In this document: piece after piece, positions 50,264 to 59,771 of the stretch
How the letters are laid out: each line of letters opens with the position of its first letter
Position numbering within the stretch: the first letter of the stretch is position 1
Assembly (NCBI RefSeq): GCF_029227915.1
Contig: NC_079884.1
Span: 5,086,001-5,150,000 of the forward strand
Direction of reading: 5' to 3'
Source of the DNA: Hydractinia symbiolongicarpus
Taxonomy: Eukaryota > Cnidaria > Hydrozoa > Anthoathecata > Hydractiniidae
Length of the DNA: 64,000 nt
Translations under genes and position numbers: made by a program
Notes under the pieces: model-generated
What the model saw: only the letters and a program-made list of their open reading frames with translations
Database searches by the model: none
What the model was told of the DNA's origin: nothing

Positions 50264-51498
50264 ACCCCTAAAACGCATGAGACTTGTAGTTTTCAAAAAT
50301 GTTTTCATTTTTGATGAGACGCTGAATAAAAGAAGTTTAATCGCCGGCAAACGAAAACCTGCGATTTCCCGTAAATCCCGGACTCGGCCCGTATAGTTAA
50401 AAGTATACAAGGAAAGTACCCAGTAAGTAAACTCATTTCCCGAACGAATTTTTAAATTATTTTTTCACCACTAAAACGCATGAGACTTATAGATTTCAAA
50501 AATGTTTTCATTTTTGATGAGACGCTGAATAAAAGAAGTTTAATCGCCGGCAAACGAAAACCTGCGATTTCCCGTAAATCACGTACTCGGACCGCATAGT
50601 CAAAAGTATACAAAGAAAGTACCCAGGGAGTAAACTCATTTCCCAAACGATTTTTTAAATTATTATTTCACCACTAAAGCCCATGAGACTTGTAGTTTTT
50701 AAAAATGTTTTCATTTTTAATGAGACGCTGAATAAAAGAAGTTTAATCACCGGCAAACGAAAACCCGCAATTTCCCCTAAATACCGGTCTTGGCCCGTAT
50801 AGTCGAATGTATATAAAGAAAGTACCCAGGGAGTAAACTCATTTCTCGAACGATTTTTTAAATTTTTTTTTCACCACTAAAACGCATGAGACTTGTAGTT
50901 TTCAAGAATGTTTTCATTTTTGATGAGACGCTGAATAAAAGCAGTTTAATCGCCGGCAAACGAAAACCCGCGATTTCCCGTAAATCCCGGGCTTGGCACG
51001 TATAGTCGAATGTATACAAAGAAAGTACCCAGGGTGTAAACTCATTTCCCAAACGATTTTTTAAATTATTTTTTCACCACTAAAACGCATGAGACTTGTA
51101 GTTTTCAAAAATGTTTTTATTTTTGATGAGACGCTGAATAAAAGAAGTTTAATCGCCGGCAAACGAAAACCCGCAATTTCCCGTAAATCCCGGTCTCGGC
51201 CCGTATAGTCGAATGTATACAAAGAAAGTACCCAGGAAGTAAACTCATTTCCCGAACGATTTTTTAAATTCTTTTTTCACCACTAAAACGCATGAGACTT
51301 GTAGTTTTCAAAAATATTTTCATTTTTGATGAGACGCTGAATAAAAGCAGTTTAATCGCCGGCAAACGAAAACCCGCGATTTCCCGTAAATCCCGGGCTT
51401 GGCACGTATAGTCGAATGTATACAAAGAAAGTACCCTGTGAGTAAACTCATTTCCAGAACGATTTTTTAAATTATCTTTTCACCACTAAATCGCATAA
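50078..51498. repeat. 7-mer higher-order repeat, copy 2
   Basis: The tandem copy of 48657-50077 at offset 1421. All rare markers recur in order and almost no differences are visible (a TTGTTATTTC leader in copy 1, TTATTATTTC here). Confidence 0.9.
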
Positions 51499-52445
51499 GA
51501 CTTGTAGTTTTCAAAAATGTTTTCATTTTTGATGAGACGCTGAATAAAAGAAGTTTAATCGCCGGCAAACGAAAACCTGCGATTTCCCGTAAATCACAGA
51601 CTCGGACCGTATAGTCAAAAGTAAACAAAGAAAGTACCCAGGGAGTAAACTCATTTCCCGAACGATTTTTTGAATTATTTTTTCACCACTAAAACGCATC
51701 AGACTTGTAGTTTTCAAAAATGTTTTCACTTTGATGAGACGCTTAATGAAAGAGATTTAATCGCCGGCAAACGAAAACAAGCGATTTCCCCTAAATCCCG
51801 GGCTTGGCCCGTGTAGTCGAATGTATACAAAGAAAGTACCCAAGGAGTAAACTGATTTCCCGAACGAATTTTTAAATTGTTTTTTCACCACTAAAACGCA
51901 TGAGACTTGTAGTTTTCAAAAATGTTTTCATTTTTGATGAGACGCTTAATGAAAGAGATTTAATCGCCGGCAAACGAAAACAAGCGATTTCCCCTAAATC
52001 CTGGGCTTGGCCCGTGTAGTCGAATGTATACAAAGAAAGTACCCAAGGAGTAAACTAATTTCCCGAACAAATTTTTAAATTATTTTTTCACCACTAAAAC
52101 GCATGAGACTTGTAGTTTTCAAAAAATTTTTCATTTTTGATGAGACGCTGAATAAAAGAAGTTTAATCGCCGGCAAACGTAAACCTGCGATTTCCCGTAA
52201 ATCCTGGACTCGGCCCGTATAGTCAAAAGTATACAAAGAAAGTACCCAGGGTGTAAACTCATTTCCCGAACGATTTTTTAAATTATTTTTTCACCACTAA
52301 AACACATGAGACTTGTAGTTTTCAAAAATGTTTTCATTTTTGATGAGACGCTGAATAAAAGAAATTTAATCGCCGGCAAACGAGAACCTGCGATTTCCCG
52401 TAAATCCCGGACTCGGCCCGTATAGTTAAAAGTATAGAAGGAAAG
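51432..52445. repeat. 5-mer higher-order repeat (F family), copy 1
   Basis: Order: T with TCGGACCG and TTTTTGAATTA; F with GCATCAG and TTTCACTTTGATG; F with TCCTGGGCTTGG and GAACAAAT; a unit with CAAAAAATTTTTCATT and AACGTAAACC; a unit with ACACATGAG, AACGAGAACC and AGTATAGAAGG. Offset to the copy is 1014. Confidence 0.9.
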
Positions 52446-53459
52446 TACCCTGTGAGTAAACTCATTTCCAGAACGATTTTTTAAATTATCTTTTCACCAC
52501 TAAATCGCATAAGACTTGTAGTTTTCAAAAATGTTTTCATTTTTGATGAGACGCTGAATAAAAGAAGTTTAATCGCCGGCAAACGAAAACCTGCGATTTC
52601 CCGTAAATCACAGACTCGGACCGTATAGTCAAAAGTAAACAAAGAAAGTACCCAGGGAGTAAACTCATTTCCCGAACGATTTTTTGAATTATTTTTTCAC
52701 CACTAAAACGCATCAGACTTGTAGTTTTCAAAAATGTTTTCACTTTGATGAGACGCTTAATGAAAGAGATTTAATCGCCGGCAAACGAAAACAAGCGATT
52801 TCCCCTAAATCCCGGGCTTGGCCCGTGTAGTCGAATGTATACAAAGAAAGTACCCAAGGAGTAAACTGATTTCCCGAACGAATTTTTAAATTGTTTTTTC
52901 ACCACTAAAACGCATGAGACTTGTAGTTTTCAAAAATGTTTTCATTTTTGATGAGACGCTTAATGAAAGAGATTTAATCGCCGGCAAACGAAAACAAGCG
53001 ATTTCCCCTAAATCCTGGGCTTGGCCCGTGTAGTCGAATGTATACAAAGAAAGTACCCAAGGAGTAAACTAATTTCCCGAACAAATTTTTAAATTATTTT
53101 TTCACCACTAAAACGCATGAGACTTGTAGTTTTCAAAAAATTTTTCATTTTTGATGAGACGCTGAATAAAAGAAGTTTAATCGCCGGCAAACGTAAACCT
53201 GCGATTTCCCGTAAATCCTGGACTCGGCCCGTATAGTCAAAAGTATACAAAGAAAGTACCCAGGGTGTAAACTCATTTCCCGAACGATTTTTTAAATTAT
53301 TTTTTCACCACTAAAACACATGAGACTTGTAGTTTTCAAAAATGTTTTCATTTTTGATGAGACGCTGAATAAAAGAAATTTAATCGCCGGCAAACGAGAA
53401 CCTGCGATTTCCCGTAAATCCCGGACTCGGCCCGTATAGTTAAAAGTATAGAAGGAAAG
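52446..53459. repeat. 5-mer higher-order repeat (F family), copy 2
   Basis: The tandem copy with the same markers. The last unit here ends GTACCCAGTGAG, TTTCCCGAACG, while copy 1 ends CCCTGTGAG, TTCCAGAACG; that switch locates the crossover near 52445. Confidence 0.9.
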
Positions 53460-56400
53460 TACCCAGTGAGTAAACTCATTTCCCGAACGAATTTTTAAAT
53501 TATTTTTTCACCACTAAAACGCATGAGACTTGTAGTTTTCAAAAATGTTTTCATTTTTGATGAGACGCTGAATAAAAGAAGTTTAATCGCCGGCAAACGA
53601 AAACCTGCGATTTCCCGTAAATCCCGGACTCGGCCCGTATAGTCAAAAGTATACAAAGGAAGTACCCAAGGTGTAAACTCATTTCCCGAACGATTTTTTA
53701 AATTATTTTTTCACCACTAAAACGCATGAGACTTGTAGTTTTCAAAAATGTTTTCATTTTTGATCAGACGGTGAATAGAAGCAGTTTAATCGCCGGCAAA
53801 CGAAAACCCGCGATTTCCCGTAAATCCCGGGCTTGGCACGTATAGTCGAATGTATACAAAGAGAGTACCCTGTGAGTAAACTCATTTCCAGAACGATTTT
53901 TAAAATTTTTTTTTCACCACTAAAACGCATGAGACTTGTAATTTTCAAAAATGTTTTCATTTTTGATGAGACGCTGAATAAAAGAAGTTTAATCGCCGGC
54001 AAACGAAAACCTGCGATTTCCCGTAAATCCCGGACTCGGCCCGTATAGTCAAAAGTATACAAAGGAAGTACCCAGGGTGTAAACTCATTTCCCGAACGAT
54101 TTTTTAAATTATTTTTTCACCACTAAAACGCATGAGACTTGTAGTTTTCAAAAATGTTTTCATTTTTGATGAGACGCTGAATAAAAGAAGTTTAATCGCC
54201 GGCAAACGAAAACCTGCGATTTCCCGTAAATCCCGTACTCGGACCGTATAGTCAAAAGTATACAAAGAAAGTACCCAGGGAGTAAACTCATTTCCCAAAC
54301 GATTTTTTAAATTATTATTTCACCACTAAAACTCATGAGACTTGTAGTTTTCAAGAATGTTTTCATTTTTGATGAGACGCTGAAGAAAAGCAGTTTAATC
54401 GCCGGCAAACGAAAACCTGCGATTTCCCGTAAATCCCGGACTCGGCCCGTATAGTCAAAAGTATACAAAGAAAGTACCCAGGGAGTAAACTCATTTCCAG
54501 AACGATTTTTTAAATTATTTTTTCACCACTAAAACGCATAAGACTTGTAGTTTTTAAAAATGTTTTCATTTTTGATGAGACGCTGAATAAAAGAAGTTTA
54601 ATCGCCGGCAAACGAAAACCTGCGATTTCCCGTAAATCACAGACTCGGACCGTATAGTCAAAAGTAAACAAAGAAAGTACCCAGGGAGTAAACTCATTTC
54701 CCGAACGATTTTTTGAATTATTTTTTCACCACTAAAACGCATCAGACTTGTAGTTTTCAAAAATGTTTTCACTTTGATGAGACGATTAATGAAAGAGATT
54801 TAATCGCCGGCAAACGAAAACAAGCGATTTCCCCTAAATCCCGGGCTTGGCCCGTGTAGTCGAATGTATACAAAGAAAGTACCCAAGGAGTAAACTGATT
54901 TCCCGAACGAATTTTTAAATTTGTTTTTTCACCACTAAAACGCATGAGACTTGTAGTTTTCAAAAATGTTTTCATTTTTGATGAGACGCTTAATGAAAGA
55001 GATTTAGTCGCCGGCAAACGAAAACAAGCGATTTCCCCTAAATCCTGGGCTTGGCCCGTGTAGTCGAATGTATACAAAGAAAGTACCCAAGGAGTAAACT
55101 AATTTCCCGAACGAATTTTTAAATTATTTTTTCACCACTAAAACGCATGAGACTTGTAGTTTTCAAAAAATTTTTCATTTTTGATGAGACGCTGAATAAA
55201 AGAAGTTTAATCGCCGGCAAACGTAAACCTGCGATTTCCCGTAAATCCTGGACTCGGCCCGTATAGTCAAAAGTATACAAAGAAAGTACCCAGGGTGTAA
55301 ACTCATTTCCCGAACGATTTTTTAAATTATTTTTTCACCACTAAAACGCATGAGACTTGTAGTTTTCAAAAATGTTTTCATTTTTGATGAGACGCTGAAT
55401 AAAAGAAATTTAATCGCCGGCAAACGAGAACCTGCGATTTCCCGTAAATCCCGGACTCGGCCCGTATAGTTAAAAGTATAGAAGGAAAGTACCCAGTGAG
55501 TAAACTCATTTCCCGAACGAATTTTTAAATTATTTTTTCACCACTAAAACGCATGAGACTTGTAGTTTTCAAAAATGTTTTCATTTTTGATGAGACGCTG
55601 AATAAAAGAAGTTTAATCGCCGGCAAACGAAAACCTGTGATTTCCCGTAAATCCCGGACTCGGCCCGTATAGTCAAAAGTATACAAAGGAAGTACCCAAG
55701 GTGTAAACTCATTTCCCGAACGATTTTTTAAATTATTTTTTCACCACTAAAACGCATGAGACTTGTAGTTTTCAAAAATGTTTTCATTTTTGATGAGACG
55801 CTTAATGAAAGAGATTTAATCGCCGGCAAACGAAAACAAGCGATTTCCCCTAAATCCCGGGCTTGGCCCGTGTAGTCGAATGTATACAAAGAAAGTACCC
55901 TAGGAGTAAACTAATTTCCCGAACGAATTTTTAAATTATTTTTTCACCACTAAAACGCATGAGACTTGTAGTTTTCAAAAAATTTTTCATTTTTGATGAG
56001 ACGCTGAATAAAAGAAGTTTAATCGCCGGCAAACGTAAACCTGCGATTTCCCGTAAATCCTGGACTCGGCCCGTATAGTCAAAAGTATACAAAGAAAGTA
56101 CCCAGGGTGTAAACTCATTTCCCGAACGATTTTTTAAATTATTTTTTCACCACTAAAACGCATGAGACTTGTAGTTTTCAAAAATGTTTTCATTTTTGAT
56201 GAGACGCTGAATAAAAGAAATTTAATCGCCGGCAAACGAGAACCTGCGATTTCCCGTAAATCCCGGACTCGGCCCGTATAGTTAAAAGTATAGAAGGAAA
56301 GTACCCAGTGAGTAAACTCATTTCCCGAACGAATTTTTAAATTATTTTTTCACCACTAAAACGCATGAGACTTGTAGTTTTCAAAAATGTTTTCATTTTT

Positions 56401-56552
56401 GATGAGACGCTGAATAAAAGAAGTTTAATCGCCGGCAAACGAAAACCTGCGATTTCCCGTAAATCCCGGACTCGGCCCGTATAGTCAAAGGTATACAAAG
56501 GAAGTACCCAGGGTGTAAACTCATTTCCCGAACGATTTTTTAAATTATTTTT
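53460..56552. repeat. Region 17: F-family reuse
   Basis: About 15 monomers, no gene. A T-like unit (TCACAGACTC) and the following F, F, AACGTAAACC and AACGAGAACC units recur from about 54610, 2029 bp after the previous copy. Then F, AACGTAAACC, AACGAGAACC recur again from 55739 with one F missing. Open stretches of 102 codons at 53754-54062 and 54769-55077 arise where junction indels (TTTTTAAAATTT; an extra T in AAATTTGTTTT) join two frames. Confidence 0.8.
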
Positions 56553-57188
56553 TCACCATTAAAACGCATGAGACTTGTAGTTTTCAAAAATGTTTTCATT
56601 TTTGATGAGACGCTGAATAAAAGAAGTTTAATCGCCGGCAAACGAAAACCTGCGATTTCCCGTAAATCCCGTACTCGGACCGTATAGTCAAAAGTATACA
56701 AAGAAAGTACCCAGGGAGTAAACTCATTTCCCAAACGATTTTTTAAATTATTATTTCACCACTAAAACTCATGAGACTTGTAGTTTTCAAGAATGTTTTC
56801 ATTTTTGATGAGACGCTGAAGAAAAGCAGTTTAATCGCCGGCAAACGAAAACCTGCGATTTCCCGTAAATCCCGGACTCGGCCCGTATAGTCAAAAGTAT
56901 ACAAAGAAAGTACCCAGGGAGAAAACTCATTTCCAGAACGATTTTTTAAATTATTTTTTCACCACTAAAACGCATAAGACTTGTAGTTTTTAAAAATGTT
57001 TTCATTTTTGATGAGACGCTGAATAAAAGAAGTTTAATCGCCGGCAAACGAAAACCCGCGATTTCCCGTAAATCCCGGGCTTGGCCCGTATAGTCAAAAG
57101 TATACAAAGGAAGTACCCAGGGTGTAAACTCATTTCCCGAACGATTTTTTAAATTATTTTTTCACCACTAAAACGCATGAGACTTGTA

Positions 57189-57212
57189 GTTTTCAAAAAT
57201 GTTTTCATTTTT
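57189..57212. repeat. Internal 12-bp tandem duplication in the monomer
   Basis: GTTTTCAAAAAT is followed directly by GTTTTCATTTTT. The two halves share the GTTTTC head and differ in the A-run versus T-run tail. The arrangement is present in most monomers; A-type copies have CAAGAAT and B-type copies begin with GTTTTTA. It may be the remnant of a short ancestral repeat inside the unit, which is inference. Confidence 0.7.
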
Positions 57213-57237
57213 GATGAGACGCTGAATAAAAGAAGCT

Positions 57238-57257
57238 TAATCGCCGGCAAACGAAAA
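57238..57257. repeat. Most conserved monomer segment with GCCGGC
   Basis: The segment around TAATCGCCGGCAAACGAAAA is the least variable part of the unit across the array and contains the 6-bp palindrome GCCGGC. Rare variants include CAGCGGC (about 0.3, 0.5 and 1.9 kb), TCGCTGG, TCGTCGG, GCCGGAAAAC in part of the E type, and TCGCGGGC at 48.5 and 58-59.5 kb. Three shortened monomers at 58.4-59.7 kb lose it altogether. Conservation could mean a bound protein or only recent homogenisation. The minus-strand TTCG followed by GCCGGCGA faintly recalls a CENP-B box but does not fit its essential positions. Confidence 0.6.
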
Positions 57258-57291
57258 CCCGCGATTTCCCGTAAATCCCGGGCTTGGCCCG
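57258..57291. repeat. CCCG ladder, four copies at ~10-bp steps
   Basis: CCCG starts at unit positions 97, 107, 116 and 127, giving steps of 10, 9 and 11 bp. The third copy is part of CCCGGG. The spacing is close to one helical turn, which would place all four on one DNA face. B-type monomers lose individual copies by C-to-T change (CCTGCG, CCTGG, GGCCTG). A role in nucleosome rotational setting or protein binding is possible but not shown. Confidence 0.6.
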
Positions 57292-57308
57292 TATAGTCAA
57301 AAGTATAC
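57291..57308. repeat. GTATA / TATAC paired element
   Basis: GTATAG, six bases, then GTATAC. GTATA therefore recurs 12 bp downstream, and GTATA with TATAC also forms a 5-bp inverted repeat around an 8-base loop. The pairing persists in the TCAAAAG and TCGAATG variants. D-type monomers change the first arm to GTATAT, and T-type monomers change GTATAC to GTAAAC. No function can be assigned. Confidence 0.5.
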
Positions 57309-57346
57309 AAAGGAAGTACCCAGGGTGTAAACTCATTTCCCGAACG

Positions 57347-57364
57347 ATTTTTTAAATTATTTTT
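57347..57364. repeat. AT-rich monomer junction
   Basis: This is a run of T, then TTTAAATTA, then a T-run before the next CACCAC. It is the most variable part of the array and the main subtype marker: TTATTATTT before A, TTACTTTTT before B, TATATTATTT before C, TTATCTTTT before T, and a pure T-run before many E copies. The TAA inside it stops the short open frames on both strands unless it is changed to TATATT. Confidence 0.7.
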
Positions 57365-57811
57365 TCACCACTAAAACGCATGAGACTTGTAGTTTTCAAA
57401 AATGTTTTCATTTTTGATGAGACGCTGAATAAAAGAAGTTTAATCGCCGGAAAACGAAAACCTGCGATTTCCCGTAAATCCCGTACTCGGACCGTATAGT
57501 CAAAAGTATACAAAGAAAGTACCCAGGGAGTAAACTCATTTCCCAAACGATTTTTTAAATTATTATTTCACCACTAAAACTCATGAGACTTGTAGTTTTC
57601 AAGAATGTTTTCATTTTTGATGAGACGCTGAAGAAAAGCAGTTTAATCGCCGGCAAACGAAAACCTGCGATTTCCCGTAAATCCCGGACTCGGCCCGTAT
57701 AGTCAAAAGTATACAAAGAAAGTACCCAGGGAGTAAACTCATTTCCAGAACGATTTTTTAAATTATTTTTTTACCACTAAAACGCATAAGACTTGTAGTT
57801 TTTAAAAATGT
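57365..57811. repeat. 4-mer repeat (GAAGAAAAG family), copy 2
   Basis: Repeats the GTACTCGGACCG unit (here with GCCGGAAAACG) and the GAAGAAAAG unit of copy 1, then runs into the next block. Confidence 0.8.
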
Positions 57812-58613
57812 TTTCATTTTTGATGAGACGCTGAATAAAAGAAGTTTAATCGCCGGCAAACGAAAACCCGCGATTTCCCGTAACTCCCGGGCTTGGCCCG
57901 TATAGTCAAAAGTATACAAAGAAAGTACCCAAGGAGTAAACTCATTTCCTGAACGTTTTTAAAATTATTATTTCACCACTAAAACGCATGAGACCTGTAG
58001 TTTTTAAAAGTGTTTTCATTTTTGATGAGACGCTGAATAAAAGAAGTTTAATCGCCGGCAAACGAAAACCTGCGATTTCCCGTAAATCCTGGACTCGGCC
58101 CGTATAGTCAAAAGTATACAAAGAAAGTACCCAGGGAGTAAACTCATTTCCCAAACGATTTTTTAAATTATTATTTCACCACTAAAGCCCATGAGACTTG
58201 TAGTTTTTAAAAATGTTTTCATTTTCAATGAGACGCTGAATAAAAGAAGTTTAATCGCGGGCAAACGAAAACCCGCGATTTCCCGTAAATCCCGGACTCG
58301 GCCCGTATAGTTAAAAGTATACAAGGAAAGTACCCAGTAAGTAAACTCATTTCCCGAACGAATTTTTAAATTATTTTTTCACCACTAAAACGCATGAGAC
58401 TTGTAGTTTTCAAAAATGTTTTCATTTTTGATGAGACGCTGAATAAAAGAACTTTCCCCGTATATGCTGCGATTTCCCGTAAACCCCGTACTCGGACCGT
58501 ATAGTCAAAAGTATACAAAGAAAGTACCCAGGGAGTAAACTCATTTCCAGAACGATTTTTTAATATATTATTTCACCACTAAAACTCATGAGACTTTTAG
58601 TTTTTAAAAATGT
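57812..58613. repeat. 4-mer repeat with a shortened monomer, copy 1
   Basis: Offset 802 to the next copy. Units: a unit ending CCTGAACGTTTTTAAAATTA; B-like with GAGACCTG and AAAAGTGTTTT; J with TTTTCAATGAG and TCGCGGGC; the shortened monomer with TATATGCTGCG. In this copy the short patch reads ACTTTCCCCG. Confidence 0.87.
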
Positions 58614-59415
58614 TTTCATTTTTGATGAGACGCTGAATAAAAGAAGTTTAATCGCCGGCAAACGAAAACCCGCGATTTCCCGTAAATCCCGGGCTTGGCC
58701 CGTATAGTCAAAAGTAAACAAAGAAAGTACCCAAGGAGTAAACTCATTTCCTGAACGTTTTTAAAATTATTATTTCACCACTAAAACGCATGAGACCTGT
58801 AGTTTTTAAAAGTGTTTTCATTTTTGATGAGACGCTGAATAAAAGAAGTTTAATCGCCGGCAAACGAAAACCTGCGATTTCCCGTAAATCCTGGACTCGG
58901 CCCGTATAGTCAAAAGTATACAAAGAAAGTACCCAGGGAGTAAACTCATTTCCCAAACGATTTTTTAAATTATTATTTCACCACTAAAGCCCATGAGACT
59001 TGTAGTTTTTAAAAATGTTTTCATTTTCAATGAGACGCTGAATAAAAGAAGTTTAATCGCGGGCAAACGAAAACCCGCGATTTCCCGTAAATCCCGGACT
59101 CGGCCCGTATAGTTAAAAGTATACAAGGAAAGTACCCAGTAAGTAAACTCATTTCCCGAACGAATTTTTAAATTATTTTTTCACCACTAAAACGCATGAG
59201 ACTTGTAGTTTTCAAAAATGTTTTCATTTTTGATGAGACGCTGAATAAAAGAACTTTACCCGTATATGCTGCGATTTCCCGTAAATCCCGTACTCGGACC
59301 GTATAGTCAAAAGTATACAAAGAAAGTACCCAGGGAGTAAACTCATTTCCCAAACGATTTTTTAAATTATTATTTCACCACTAAAGCCCATGAGACTTGT
59401 AGTTTTTAAAAATGT
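58614..59415. repeat. 4-mer repeat with a shortened monomer, copy 2
   Basis: The tandem copy of 57812-58613; the short patch reads ACTTTACCCG. The first unit of copy 2 has GTAAACAAAG. Its J plus short pair is duplicated again immediately. Confidence 0.87.
58978..59374. repeat. 397-bp dimer (J + short monomer), copy 1
   Basis: A 203-bp J unit with TCGCGGGC and a 194-bp short unit. Neither has GCCGGC. Repeated at +397. Confidence 0.87.
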
Positions 59416-59771
59416 TTTCATTTTCAATGAGACGCTGAATAAAAGAAGTTTAATCGCGGGCAAACGAAAACCCGCGATTTCCCGTAAATCCCGGACTCGG
59501 CCCGTATAGTTAAAAGTATACAAGGAAAGTACCCAGTAAGTAAACTCATTTCCCGAACGAATTTTTAAATTATTTTTTCACCACTAAAACGCATGAGACT
59601 TGTAGTTTTCAAAAATGTTTTCATTTTTGATGAGACGCTGAATAAAAGAACTTTACCCGTATATGCTGCGATTTCCCGTAAATCCCGTACTCGGACCGTA
59701 TAGTCAAAAGTATACAAAGAAAGTACCCAGGGAGTAAACTCATTTCCCAAACGATTTTTTAAATTATTATT
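59375..59771. repeat. 397-bp dimer (J + short monomer), copy 2
   Basis: Identical to 58978-59374 at all markers by eye; the right neighbour is an A unit with GCTGCAGAAAAGCAG. Confidence 0.87.

Larger units (their letters stand above)
56553..57364. repeat. 4-mer repeat (GAAGAAAAG family), copy 1
   Basis: Units: GTACTCGGACCG with a CCCAAACG end; A with ACTCATGAG and GCTGAAGAAAAGCAG; a GCATAAG/TTTTTAAAAATG unit; and the reference unit. The first two recur at 57365, 812 bp later, and also occur at 54115 and at 63625-64000. Confidence 0.83.
57162..57364. repeat. Reference monomer (consensus-like copy, 203 bp)
   Basis: This copy is close to the commonest base at most positions, so I use it to describe the unit. 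Positions 1-17 are the CACCACTAAAACGCAT landmark. 28-51 hold a 12-bp tandem duplication beginning GTTTTC, 77-96 the most conserved block with GCCGGC, 97-130 four CCCG motifs, and 130-147 paired GTATA. 164-173 is GAGTAAACTC in most other copies (GTGT replaces GAGT here), and 186-203 is the T-rich and A-rich junction with TTTAAA. By hand count a consensus-like unit has about 77 G+C in 203 bp. This copy also carries AAGCTT where nearly all others have AAGTTT. The phase is arbitrary; I start units at TCACCAC. Confidence 0.9.

Noticed and set aside
7817-54048. 71-77 codon plus-strand open frames (7817, 12683, 14102, 15115, 30931, 34158, 53833) as genes
   Set aside because: Nearly all begin at TTG or in-repeat ATG. 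They exist because the usual junction stop is changed (TATATT, or a 1-bp indel), lie antisense to the other frames, and show no independent conservation.
53754-55077. 102-codon minus-strand open frames at 53754 and 54769
   Set aside because: Same cause: junction indels link two satellite units.
57238-57257. CENP-B box on the minus strand (TTCG followed by GCCGGCGA)
   Set aside because: The canonical pattern needs TTCG, four bases, A, two bases, CGGG. Here the A and the CGGG positions do not fit, nor do other TTCG sites in the unit (TTCGGGAAATGAG lacks CGGG).
57325-57334. GAGTAAACTC as a functional hairpin or operator
   Set aside because: Only 4-bp arms, absent in GTGTAAACTC and AAGTAAACTC variants, including the reference unit.
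57347-57364. T-run after GC-rich sequence as bacterial intrinsic terminators
   Set aside because: The T-run is a monomer junction feature repeated some 315 times without a stable GC stem directly upstream or any gene to terminate.
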